From: Sciurus carolinensis | Lineage: Eukaryota > Chordata > Mammalia > Rodentia > Sciuridae | Direction: 5' to 3' | Assembly: GCF_902686445.1 (NCBI RefSeq) | Contig: NC_062217.1 | Span: 172,898,598-172,962,597, forward strand | DNA length: 64,000 nt | Shown here: in pieces, positions 11,501 through 21,900 of the stretch | How the letters are laid out: each line of letters opens with the position of its first letter | Position numbering within the stretch: position 1 is the first letter of the stretch | The notes under the pieces: model-generated | The model's input: only the letters and a program-made list of their open reading frames with translations | Database searches by the model: none | What the model was told of the DNA's origin: nothing | Position numbers and translations under genes: made by a program

Positions 11501-11883
11501 TCTCCATTCATTCTTTACAGGGATGGTGTCTCTGTGGTTACAGCTCTAAGTTGCAAATGATGCGCCAGGTAGAAGTCCCGTTCCAGGGTGCCCTGAGTTA
11601 TTTGACGTAAGCTGCAGAGCTTGTGGGCCACGGCCACAGTGTAATATCCACTACATTCTGTAGCCAGAAGTGGTGGAAACGAAGTCTGTGGAGTTCACAC
11701 ACTTAGAGACAAAAAAAGGGAATGAAAAGGATTGTGATGGATTTTGAGGTTTCTGATTTTTCCATATCTTCCCTCCCCATGACGTATTGCATTAGGGGAA
11801 TTTCAGGGAGTATAATTCTCTCTCTCATCTACTTTTGCTTGAATAAAAAGACCCTGGCAAACTTCAAACTGCAAAACTAAGTA
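8563..11883. other. Long unassigned unique stretch
   Basis: GC-rich to 10.5 kb, then AT-richer. Frames of up to 217 codons (9,789-10,442, +) overlap others on both strands and lack any domain. A weak L2/MIR-like phrase ('cactgagtgcctgtcctctg') occurs near 9,990. A near-consensus CTCF core is at 10,467-10,478. No gene is recognised. Confidence 0.4.
10467..10478 (-). promoter_or_regulatory. Candidate CTCF core motif
   Basis: The + strand ACCACCTGGTGG matches the reverse complement of the CTCF core (GCCMYCTRSTGG) at 11 of 12 positions. It is also a near-palindrome with an E-box centre, so bHLH binding is an alternative. Sequence match only; occupancy is unknown. Confidence 0.3.
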
Positions 11884-12452
11884 TTATATCTTCCTCTGCT
11901 TTGATAAGATGGATTTCAGCACTGCTAGACAGCAGTGTGAAGCCTCTGAGGAAACATGACCTAGTCCCCCTGCAGAGGTCTGGCCTCTGCCGGGTCTTCC
12001 TGCATCAGGAACCACCTCGTCGGTGGTAGGTAGGGCTCTTTCCAGGGAGTGGAGATGCTCTGAAACAGAGGCAGTGAACTGCCAGGCCTGCTCGTGAAGA
12101 TGGTGAGCCTCCAGCTGGAGGTGCTCTGTCTCAGGTGGACCTTGGAGGTGAATGCGGCTTTGCAGCACTGGTGGGTAAGGCCAGAGTACAGGCACTCATC
12201 AGAGTTTACATTTTTAGTCCTCCTGAGGGGGCGAGATAATTTGCAGTGGGCATTTCTGAATCAACATCACCTCCCAAGTCCTAGGGAGTTGATGGTGAGG
12301 CTGTTAGTGGAGGCAGGAAGGGCAAAACCCAGTACTTGCTCTAACTTCTTCTTTTGCCTCATCACTTTAAAAGCACTCTGGAGTTTTTCTGCTAGCCTGG
12401 TCACCTCACAGTGACTGCTGAGAGTTTTCATGGCTGGAAATGGCCACCTCAT
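11884..12452 (-). pseudogene. Possible decayed coding remnant, unidentified
   Basis: On the minus strand a 61-codon frame (12,452-12,267) is followed in another phase by a 103-codon frame (12,195-11,884). The first contains an amphipathic stretch (R-L-A-E-K-L-Q, then K-K-K-L-E-Q-V-L); the second contains L-Q-L-E-A-H-H-L-H-E-Q and S-E-H-L-H-S-L-E. Both look like coiled-coil protein sequence, with stops and a phase change between them. I do not recognise the parent gene. There is no obvious poly-A tract or target-site duplication to prove a processed copy. It could equally be chance; confidence is low. Confidence 0.2.
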
Positions 12453-12504
12453 TCAGGGTTAAGGTCCCAAGTCACACTAGACCATCGGTAATTTCAAAAC
12501 CTTA

Positions 12505-12657
12505 GAAGGTCCCAGTGGTTCAGTAGGCTGAGGCAGAAGGATCAAAAGTTCAAGGCCAGTCTTATCAATTTAGTTAGACTCTGTCTTAAAGTAAAAAATA
12601 TAAAGAGTTGGGATGTAGTTCAGTGGTAAAGCACCCCTGGGTTCAAACCCCAGTACA
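12505..12657 (+). mobile_element. Squirrel-type B1-ID composite SINE
   Basis: The left half is B1-like ('cagtaggctgaggcagaagg', then 'caaaagttcaaggccag'). The right half is ID-like and tRNA-derived, with a Pol III A box (TAGTTCAGTGG, 12,616-12,626) and an intact B box (GTTCAAACCC, 12,641-12,650). The A-rich tail has become the microsatellite that follows. This composite is characteristic of the squirrel family. The left half carries many substitutions, so this copy is older than the one at 61,148. Confidence 0.85.
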
Positions 12658-12744
12658 AAGAAAGAAAGAAAGAAAGAAAGAAAGGAAGGAAGGAAGGAAG
12701 GAAGGAAGGAAGGATGAATGGAAGGAAGGAAGGAAGGAAGAAAG

Positions 12745-12777
<33 letters not shown>

Positions 12778-12787
12778 AGGAAGGAAG
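12658..12787 (+). repeat. GAAA/GGAA/GA microsatellite grown from the SINE tail
   Basis: The tract begins directly at the SINE tail with (AAAG)n, passes into (GGAA)n with a 'tgaatgg' interruption, returns to GAAA, then (GA)n, and ends with GGAAGGAAGG. It is a pure purine strand and gives a meaningless Lys/Glu/Arg-rich open frame. GGAA runs can bind ETS factors and long purine tracts can form triplexes; both are general properties, not shown here. Confidence 0.9.
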
Positions 12788-12929
12788 GGGCAGTATCTCT
12801 GTATCTCTAGTGATCAAGGTCAGTAAAATGCTATTATGAAGTCAGAAGAGAAATGATTGAAGGATCCAGGCCAGCTCCTTTCCCGTGTGTGTCTGGAAAA
12901 GGTGGGAGGGGCAAAAATTGTAGTAAACT

Positions 12930-13030
12930 GGAAGTAAAACCAAATGTTTGAATTCCAGCTTTGATTATGGCAACTCCAATTATGTGAGATTAGGTAAATC
13001 CTTCAACATTCCAAATAAAATTGCCCCATT
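12930..13030 (+). mobile_element. Probable MIR fragment
   Basis: The 'gtttgaattccagctttgat' segment followed by 'tatgtgagattaggtaaatc' and 'cttcaacattcc' follows the order of the MIR core (gaatcccagctctgcc, gtgaccttgggcaagt, taacctct). It is strongly diverged and ends where the L1 begins. Confidence 0.4.
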
Positions 13031-13079
13031 TATTCAAACATAGAACACCAAAGCATAAAAATGAAGTACTAATCTGCAT

Positions 13080-14935
13080 AATAAGTAAAGGAAAAGAGTT
13101 ATGGGCATTTATATTGGGAAAAGGAAATACAATTATCCTTCTTTGTAGATAATTTGATGATCTCTTCAGCAAAATTTTAAAAATCTATAAAGAAAAGAAG
13201 CTTCTGGAGCCAGTGGCAGCAAATCAGAGGATTCAAGGGCAATTCACAAAAATAAATTACATTTTACTTATTGGCAATCAATAATTAGAAATCAATATTT
13301 TAGAAACAGCAATAACTCCAAAAATGAAATAGTATATGTAACTATTACATATACTATTATATATAGTATATATACTATACTATAACAAATTATATAAAGA
13401 ATCTGATGGTAAAAATATGGATCTGAAGCTGAAAAATATGGATGATGGGAACTAAAGAAGATGTAAATGGAGGGACATACCATGTTCATGAATGCAAGAC
13501 TCCATATAATTATTATGTCTCTTTTTTTCCCCTAAAGGATCTATTGATTTTACACACTTCCAATAAAAATCCCAGCAGGATTTTTTGTAAACATTGACAA
13601 GCTACTTGTAAAATCGTATTTGGAAAGACAAAGGAGCCAAAACAGCAGAAAAATTTTGAAAGAGAGCAAAATTAAAGAACTCAAACTACCTGGTTTTAAA
13701 ACTTCATATAAAGTTACGATAACAAGATGATGAAATGATAGACACATTGATCAATGGGACAGAACAGTGTGTCCTAGAAATTGATCTAACAAAACATTCA
13801 ATTGGTTTTTGACCAAGCAAAGGTAATCCAATGGAGAAAAGATTGTCCTTTTGGCACTTAGATAATAATAATAATTTCAAACTATGTCTCATGCTTTCCA
13901 CAGAGCCAACTCAGAATAGATTATTGATCTAAATGTGAAGGTTAAAACTATAAAATTTTTAAAATAAAACATTGGGGAAAATATCTGTGACCTTAGATTA
14001 GGCCAAAGTCTTCTACATAGGCCTCTAAAAAGGAGAATTAAAAGACAAGTTATAGACTCAGAGAAAATATTTGAAAAGTCACATATTTGAAAAAGGAGTT
14101 GTATGCATATATATAAAGGGTTCTCAAAATGCAGTGATAAGGAACTAGATTTAAAAATGGGTATATGATTTGAAAAGATATTTCACCAAAGGAGATATAA
14201 AAATGGTAAATGAAAAAACTTTAAAATATTAGCCAGTAGGGAAATGTAAATCAAAAGCACAAACTACGAAGTCATTAGAACGGCAAAAGCAACTGACCAA
14301 AGCCAAACACAAATGCTTTGACAACACCAAGCTCTGATCAAAGCAGCTCCAGCTCGATGGACCCCTGGCGCACAGTCTCTCCAGAAAACTCCCTGTAAAG
14401 TTAACCACTTGCCACAGACATCATCAGACTCACTCCCGGTGTTCACTCAGGAGAAATGAGGACACACATCATCCACTCGGACCTTGTCTGTCAATGTCCA
14501 AGCACTTTTGTTCCCGATCCCTGAGAGCCGTAATGAGCACGGATGTCTCCCAGTGAGCGGAGAGATGAACGGGAGCATCCACACCAGCCAGCAGAGCTGC
14601 CAGCCCGCGCAGCAGTGGGACGCTCATGGGCATTACACTAGGTCAAAGGAGCCTCTCGACACACATATTGTGTGAGTCCATGTATATGATGTTCTCAAAA
14701 CACAAAACCACAAGGACAGGGAGCACTTAAGTGGCCTCATGGGTCAGGGATGATTGTGGAGGAACTCACTACAAAGGACGGTAGGAGGGAGCTTCTTGGT
14801 GGCTATGGAATCATGTATCCTGATTAAGGTAGTGGTCACATGACTCCACGTTATCTCAAAACTCCATCCAAGTGCTCTCCAAAGCCTAAAAGGCTACTTT
14901 TGCTCAGTGTTAATTTCAACATTTTAAATTAAATA
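13080..14935 (+). mobile_element. 5'-truncated, decayed L1 (ORF2 3' half plus 3' UTR)
   Basis: Translation in shifting + frames follows L1 ORF2 order: the reverse transcriptase catalytic region at 13,142-13,162 (F-V-D-N-L-M-I where active elements have F/Y-A-D-D), then K-I-P-A-G-F-F-V-N-I-D-K-L around 13,567-13,610, then K-E-L-K-L-P-G-F-K, I-D-Q-W-D-R-T-like and later C-terminal landmarks up to about 14,280, followed by 3' UTR phrases. Stops and frameshifts are frequent, so the element is dead. An AT-rich palindromic microsatellite (13,326-13,395) has expanded inside it. Confidence 0.85.
13326..13395. repeat. AT-rich palindromic microsatellite inside the L1
   Basis: The tract contains an 11-bp perfect inverted repeat with a 3-base loop at 13,331-13,355 (arms AGTATATGTAA and TTACATATACT) and a perfect 14-bp palindrome TAGTATATATACTA at 13,364-13,377. 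Such tracts can extrude cruciforms. Confidence 0.75.
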
Positions 14936-15000
14936 ATGAGAAAAATAATGTTGTTTTATGTATCTTACTTTTGGATTTACTCTGTGTTAGTTAGCTATTG

Positions 15001-15221
15001 TTTTCTTTTTCTTTCTTTCTTTTTCTTTTCTTTTCTTTTTTTTTTTTTGTATTAGGGGTTGAACCCAGGGATGCTCTATCACTGAGATGCATCTCCAATA
15101 CTATTTATTTTTATTTTGAGACAGGGTCTCATTAAGTTGCTGAGGCTGGCCTCAAACTTGTGATTCTCCTGCCTCTACCTCCTGAGTCTCTGGGAGGACA
15201 GGTGTGTAACACTCTGTCTGA
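15001..15221 (-). mobile_element. Squirrel-type B1-ID SINE, inserted into an LTR
   Basis: The minus-strand element begins with an oligo-T/CT-rich run (its A tail), then the complement of the ID half ('gtattaggggttgaaccc', 'tctatcactgagatgc'), then the complement of the B1 half ('gagacagggtctcattaag', 'gctgaggctggcctcaaac', 'cctcctgagtctctgggagg'). It is flanked by a target-site duplication of about 16-19 bp: 'ctgtgttagttagct' at 14,982-14,996 and 'ctgtgttagtcagct' at 15,222-15,236. The duplicated sequence is the end of the LTR that follows, so the SINE is the younger insertion. Confidence 0.85.
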
Positions 15222-15712
15222 CTGTGTTAGTCAGCTTTGTATCACTGTAACCAATATACCCAATAAGAACAATTTGGAGGAGGAAATGTTTATTTAGGCT
15301 CACAGTTTCCACAGTTTCAGAGGTTCAGTCCATGGGGTGACAGACTCCATTCTCTGGTGACCGACTCCATTCTCTGTGGGTGAGTTGAGACAGAATATCA
15401 TGATGGAAGGGATGATGGAGGAAAGCAACTCAGAAGACTCAGCCAGGAAGCAGAGAGAGCGTGAGAGTAAGGTGGCAGGTCTACCATCATCCCCAAGGGC
15501 CCACCCAAGTGAGCCGCCTCCTCTAGCCTCACCCTACCGTCTGCAGTTACCACCCAGTAATCCTTTCAAATTCTAAATCCCTCAAAGGGAGGAATCCACC
15601 GATTAGGTTCCAGGTCTCCTAAACTGACCATATCACCTTTGAGCATTCCTTCATTGTCCATCACTTGAGCTTTTGAAGGACACCTTATATCTCAACCTCT
15701 ATCAATATTTTA
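15222..15712 (-). mobile_element. Solo LTR of MaLR type (antisense)
   Basis: Read on the minus strand the element runs from a diverged 'gagatataaggtgtcc' start through 'aagctcaagtgatgg', a C-rich centre and 'ggactgaacctctgaaac' to 'aataaacatttcctcctcc' and an end near 'gctgactaacaca'. This is the layout of a mammalian-apparent LTR (MaLR) with its polyadenylation signal AATAAA close to the 3' end. There is no internal region or coding sequence. Family assignment is from memory; the exact subfamily is not claimed. Confidence 0.7.
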
Positions 15713-15969
15713 AAGTCCAAATAAATGGAAACTGGTTATAAAATTAAGCACCTGGGTCTTACATTAGCCTTTCATCTCAATATTTAAGATGTCCAAGAAA
15801 TGGTTCAGACTGAAGTTCCCTCTTGAGCATAGTGACTGACACAGTTTTGCCAGGCCTGGACCCAAGGGCCACCTTCTATGACTCTATCCCAGAAAGGTTC
15901 CCCCAACCATTAGGCCTGCGGGTTGCACTTCTCCTTTGGTCTCCTGCTTACCTTAGAAGTATTGGGGCG

Positions 15970-16405
15970 TTTTTACAGACTGAATGATGTTCCTTCAAAA
16001 TTCACATCTTATAAAATTCACATTTTATAACTGAGATGTCATCAAAAGGGTAGAAAGACCTTTCACCAGAAGAGTCCCACTTCTTCAGCATGTGAGTGTA
16101 TTTGGAGTGAGGTCTTTAAAGAGGGGATTAGGCCAAAATGAAGTCCCTAGCATGGACCCTAATACAATATGACCTGTGTCTTGTAAGGAGAAGAAATGTG
16201 GACACAGATTAGCTCAGAGAGAAGACCACAGGAGGACCAGGGGAGAAGGCAGCCCTCTGTGAGCCCAGGAGAGAGTACTCAGGAGGAACCAGCCTCAGCC
16301 TGAGACCTCCAGCCTCCAGAAGGCTGAGAACACCAGTGTCTCTCTCCAAGCCCTGTCTGTGGTGCTCTGCTGCAGCAGCCGAGCAGACTACTGCAGATGC
16401 GTTAC
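15970..16405 (+). mobile_element. MLT1-type solo LTR
   Basis: The expected MLT1 order is visible on the + strand: 'gactgaatgatgttcct' and 'caaaattcacat' at the start, then 'gtatttggagtgaggtc', 'tcttgtaaggagaag' (the 'cttataagaagag' position), 'gagagaagaccacaggagg', 'agcctccagaaggctgag' and 'gccgagcagactac' at the end. No internal sequence is attached. It is an old endogenous-retrovirus-like relic without coding capacity. Confidence 0.8.
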
Positions 16406-16499
16406 AGGAGGCAGGTGGTGACATCTCCCCGTCCCAGGAGCTGTCCCCCCCCTCACTTCAGAGCTGCAAGCCACCAAAAGGGTTGAGTAAAACATTGCA

Positions 16500-17420
16500 A
16501 AATCAGATCAGGTCTCCACTGTCTGCTTAAAAGTTACTTCACTAGATTTTACATGAATTTTTAATTTCAGATGACACCTTTGACTAGAAGTGACAGTGGA
16601 GCAGATCATTTGTGTAATTATAGCAACAATCGCCGAGAAGCGGGCAGCTCTCCAGAGCAGGAAACATGAAATGGACTGGACGGCGTGAGGCTGCTGCCCG
16701 CTGCAGCCGCCGCCCAGGTTCCTGAGCAGAGAAGCTCCTTGTGACCCAAGAGCCTCGCACAACACGGGGCTTTGATTTCCCACCCTTGGAAATGAACGCC
16801 GTAGATGCTCAGGAAGGAGCAGCATTTGCTTCAAAAGCACTTTTCTTTTTGAAGGGGCCGGGGGTGTCTCCAACGTGAAGGCAGCCGATAAACAAATTCA
16901 GACAATGATAAAACCAAGCCCAGCCAGCGTTCACGCGCCGGGCTGCACGTTTCAGGCCACGCTTTCCTCCGCGGCGCGCGCTGCTCCGTGTTGGCTCCTT
17001 TCCCCTCAGATATGACATCCGAGGCACATGAGCGACTATAAGGCAGAGTAATTAAGCTGACAATCTGTCCGTGCAGCGGAGGCAAGATAGAAAGCTTTCA
17101 AATGACTTGGTCTGGAGAACAGGGGCGAACTGTTTCCATTTCCACAGCCCAAGGTAACTGTGGCATCCCGTGCAGGAGGACCCCGAGGAGGACCCAGCTG
17201 GGGCAAGGCAGCTGGAGGCAGGGCTTTTCTGCTTCCACAAGAGCTGTGAACAGGCCTGCGTCCAACTGAAACCACTGCAGAAGGAGATAAGGCGTTGGCT
17301 TTATTGAAGGACATCTTTAGAATCCATCGCCAGTTGAATAGTCAGTTAAGAAAGGACAACAAATGTAACATTTTAACCATTGCTCATGGAAAGAGTCCAG
17401 CTTGCTAGACTTAGTTGAGT
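16500..17420. promoter_or_regulatory. Candidate conserved regulatory element with a short CpG cluster
   Basis: Directly after the repeat cluster the texture changes to unique sequence: a TAATTATA core near 16,615, a forkhead-like ATAAACAA at 16,888-16,895, a SOX-like ACAATG at 16,902-16,907, and a dense CpG patch at 16,921-16,990 (I count about 12 CpG in 70 bases). Such preserved CpG beside AT-rich cores suggests constraint or an unmethylated enhancer. No exon can be read from it. Confidence 0.35.
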
Positions 17421-20400
17421 AAAGCACATCCTTTGAAAGCTGGAGACCAGTTCCTCTGCCCTCTGGACACTACCTCATTCACTCCTGATAGGAGCACCCT
17501 GCAGCCTCTTGGGTGTGACTTGGAGTTGTCCACAAGCCTGAGGACCAGCAGCCCCACCTCCAGGTGGATCAGTGGTGTTTGGAGGGGAAAATCATGTCAC
17601 AGGAGGAGACCAGGCCCCCTTTCCAGGCCTGGATGACCATAAACCAAGTTCAGATTCAGGCTGGGAGCTCTGGAAGCTCCAACTTGTGCCTTGGTGGGAT
17701 CTGAGTGCTATTCCTAGGACTGATGCTCCATTTTCAAGGTCCTGAAGGATCGGTGGGTTGTTGGTTTGGGAACGTGGTCAGGGAGTCGTGTTCCTTGTGG
17801 AGATGAGTGGTCCTTCCCTGCCCCAGCTGTGGGAGCAGGGGCTGGGCCTGCAGGTTGTCCTCAGCCGAGGGGAAGGCTCTGGGCTGCGCCGAGCACTGCA
17901 GGTTTTCTTTCTTGTAATCACAGTTAGCTCAAACCTTTCCCTGTGATCTCCTTGATTTACTACATCTTGAATGGAAACAAGAAACACCTTTCTTGTCCTC
18001 TGGAAATGGATGCTTTCCTCAAAAAGTCAAGTCAAATGTCAAGGAGATGTTGATGGATGATCTGTGGTGTCTGAAACAAGGTCTCTGCTGGGAAAGGGCT
18101 GCGCCTGGGTGTGGGCGGCGCGTTGTACTCAAATTGCATTTCCCCTTTGCAAAGAGTCCCTCGGGGTCTGACTCTCTTAAGGCAGAATATGCCTTTAAAT
18201 CGCACAGATTTTGGTAGGAAGCGGATGCCCTTCATGGTGCTCCGGGTCCATGTGGTATGTAAGAGGGAACTGGGGAGACTGAGGTACAGGCTGCGTCTGC
18301 ACACGCAGGAGCCGCCGCGCGTGCTTAGGTTCCAGAGTGAAATGACTCCCAGTGCAATAGTTTAGACAAAGAAGGGCCTTTCGCCAATGAAAGGCTGCCT
18401 GGCAGATGAAACACACTCATGTTAAAAGACGAAAAAGACCCCAGATTGCAATTCCTGCCAGGCTGCGCCCAACCACAAGTTCCCTTGTGGGCAAAGGACA
18501 GTTTGACTCCCTTGGTTTTTCTGCCTTAAGTTCAACAGGTCACAAGAGGAAAAAATAGCAATTTGAGACAGAGGCTGCTCAAAGGCTGTTCTGAGTGGCG
18601 GGCTCATCCAGGATCACGCAGTTGGCAGCTGAATTGCAGGTTGAAAGAGCCATTGTTGGGAAGGACGACAAAACATTTCATGCAGAGCAGACAAAAGGCA
18701 AAGTCAAGTGCTTTCACAGGAAGGGCAGCGATATTGGCCAGAAGCAACTATAGCAGAAAAATTCCAGGAGCCAAAGGACCCATTGTGAAGGTATAATCTA
18801 GAAGGGGAAACAGGATTCACAGTCAACAACGCCATGTGTAACCTGTTACAATGTGAGGAAAGCAATTACTCTTTCAGCAGTAGGAACTCTTAAAGGGTAG
18901 CTTTGGCAATGAGAGATCCTGACAGAGGAAAGGACGGGGAAGTCCAGTCTTCAGGAAAGTGTAACCCAGAGAATAACCAGGCAGAGAAGACCGCACGTCT
19001 GACCCGTTGGTAGCAAATCCTGGAGACGTTAGTAAGAGATGAGATCACACCGCATCTGGAGAAATAAATTGGTCGGCGCGGTTCATACAGGCAGGGCTGC
19101 CTAGGAAATCAGATGGGACGGAACGCAGAAAGCAGAGCCTGCCCCCACGCAGCCTTGTCCTGCAGGGTCTCCTGCTCCTGTCCTGAGGGGTATTAACATG
19201 AGTCACTGAGCAGCCCTCCCTCACTGCCCTTGAAGATGGGGCTCCCAGGCCCCTTCTACAGCCGGGACGGAGGCAGCAGGCACAGTTTCCCTTTCCTGGA
19301 TGACCTGCAGATGGAGAGGCTGGGCTTGACCCAGTGCTTGGGACTACGGAGGCACAGAAGCCCTGGGCTTCCCTAAATCATACCTACCCATCGCCTGTGG
19401 TCAGGGACCTTCTCATTTCAGGTGACAGACACCCAAGGCAGATACCAGGGGCCAAACACACGGGGATTAGTTCCCATGCCAGAGAAGGAGCTGGTGTTGG
19501 GTTACAGACAGAGAGCTATGGCATCCAGGCACTCCATCTCTGGCCAGGGGACTCAGGGCCACCAAGGTCCCCCTCTTCCTCACTGTGTTTCATCTCGTTT
19601 TAAAACTCCATTTGGCTCCATTCTTCATGTAGACCCCACAGAGCAGAGGAGACAGGAAAGGATGGGCTGGAATTCACAGCCTCAGACCCCAGCAGAGAAG
19701 GCGTCCCCTCCTGAGCATGGATGCTTCGGTGGCCCACGGACTCAGCCTGGTCTGTCTGTGTCACCACATCCTCCTTTTAGACCAGTGGCTGGGGGGTTGG
19801 GTTGGTGGTCCCCAGAGAGTGGTGGACTAAGGAGGAAATATCCCAGACTGAGGGTATTGGGGCTGAATGGCGAGCTGGAAAAAAAAGCAGTGCAGATTCA
19901 CCCTTGCCCTCAGGGAGAACCTGGACCTGTTTCCACAGGTTCTGAAGGTACTTCGTTTGTAAAGTGGGTTCACCTCAGTTGCCAGCGTGTGTGCTGCTGT
20001 TGAAACGGATTCCCGTGATGGGAACCCTGGGCTTGCTTTGGTCCTGACGGAAAGGAAAGCCACTGCGGCACCCTGGTGTAACTCTGCAGTGGGGCCTCGT
20101 GTGTGGGTGCCCGTCCTTCCAGGACGGTGCCTCCTGTGGCTGGGAGTTGGGTCGTACTGGCCTCTCCCTCGCTGGCTACTGGGAAAGCAGCTCCCAGTGC
20201 AGGGAAACTGGGCTTCGCTCTGGGGTCTTCATGTGCTCCCAGGAGCCTCGGCAGGCCCAGGGCACCAGGCGTCCCTCTGTTGCTGAAGAGGCATGGAGGA
20301 CGGCCTGACCACTCTGGCGGCTCAGCATCTACCCCGACACGGGTGCAGTGCAGAGGTTCGTGGGACGGGCCCTCGATTACACGTGGACACCACAGTCTCC

Positions 20401-20960
20401 CCCTGAGCACCTGGACATTTGCGGTCTTCTTCAGGGTTTCGGTGGTCAGCAGGTCACACACAAGGCCAGTAGACATGGTTCATTTCTGGACACATCCTCC
20501 TAGTTCCCAGGCTGGCAATGGTATCACTTCAAACATGCACATTTTTGACATTTTATTGATGGAGACACTCTTTGAGGCTGAAAAAGAGTCAGTTGTTTTT
20601 CTCTTAAGAAACTTGTGAAGCTCCTTAGACCAAGACCATGACTCCTTGTTGAATGAATAAATATTAAAGAGTACTATTCAGAGTGGATGCTCGATAAATT
20701 ATTTTAATTGAATTAGTAATTCAAAGTGTGAGTAAATAACCTTCTTAGGTTGATAGTTAAAGTGCAGATGTAGAAATCAAACACAAAGGAAAGCAGGCTG
20801 GACCAAGACTCCCGGGTCACTTTTTCACTCAGTTAAACCTTTCCCGTTGAGGACCACCCAGCACCAAGAGGCTGCAGAAAGCCAGCAGGATGCACGTGCT
20901 CCATGCGGGGCAGCTTCAAAGGAGAGCCCATCGTCACTGCCAGCCCTTTACACAAGTCAA
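17421..20960. other. Unassigned unique stretch
   Basis: I see no repeat family with certainty. A weak L2-tail-like phrase ('gttgaatgaataaatatt') occurs at about 20,648. Frames of up to 193 codons (19,422-20,003, +) overlap others and have no domain. Segments at 18,080-18,330 retain CpG and might be regulatory. Confidence 0.4.
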
Positions 20961-21900
20961 CCAACTCAAACCAACTTAATTTTTAGATCAATTAAATCCA
21001 AACAATTAACTTTGCCTGGACAATGCAAAGTCGTCAGTGAGCGTGAATTTATTTTTTGAATATAAAAGAAGTTCTGCAGACATGTCACAGCCTTAGGCAA
21101 GCCCAGGTAACAATGGTGACACCCTACGGGGGGCTGCTTGGGAAGGTCATCGTGGTCCTGGCGGCTGCCAGCCTGCAGCCGCACGCGAGAGCGCTCACGT
21201 GCACAGGAAGGTCTTTTGTGCAGGCCGAGTTTGAGATGGCGTTGGAGTGGAGAGAGAACGGCCTGGTGGGGATTAACATACAAACTGCAATTAGTCGGGC
21301 GCGGAGCTATCCATCACTCTGCGCACCAGGAGAAAGCGGCGGGCTGAGGTCAAGGTCCCATAAGTGAGAGTATTAGCCATGGAAGTGACACGGGGTGGTT
21401 TTCCAACCTGCTCACTCAAGAACTAATTGGTAGGTCAGGAAATTGCAGACGCTCATCTGAACCAGCTAGGAGAGGAGCACGAGGAAAGGGCAAAGTTTCG
21501 GCGTGAATATAGGGATTCTCTTGCTTTAAATGCCATATTCTTTGTTGCCTGACATATTCACATTATCCCAGAGGCCATTTTAGTTGGTCTCCAGCTGTGA
21601 AAAAGACAACATCACATCTGTGGTGTCAGGTGGAGAGGCAAACACAACAGGAAAAAATTAATTGAAAAATCTTGTTCAGATATTTTGTGAAGAAATTAAT
21701 AATGTGCTTGCCTTGTAGAGGGCTGGCCTGCTCGGTGCCACGTGAAGACATTCAACACATATTTGAACAGCTTTGGGTTTAAACCTACTGATATTGCAAA
21801 GACTTAGTTCATGAAGATGTGAAAGAGTGGAAATCACTCAGTAGCTTTACCAAAAGGGGCCGCATCAAGGTCGATTACCACAATATCCTCTGGTCCTACA
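20961..21900. promoter_or_regulatory. Candidate conserved regulatory element
   Basis: AT-rich unique blocks (20,970-21,080 and 21,500-21,720) with homeobox cores (TTAATTGAAA near 21,658, 'gaaattaataatgtg' near 21,692) and a CpG-retaining block between. No repeat family or domain-bearing frame is recognised. This is inferred from texture only. Confidence 0.3.

Noticed and set aside
12616..12650. tRNA-like A and B boxes suggesting a tRNA gene
   Set aside because: They belong to the ID half of a SINE; the segment lacks a complete cloverleaf and anticodon arm.
12608..12826. Lys/Glu/Arg-rich open frame resembling a nuclear charged-repeat protein
   Set aside because: It is a SINE right half followed by a GAAA/GGAA microsatellite.
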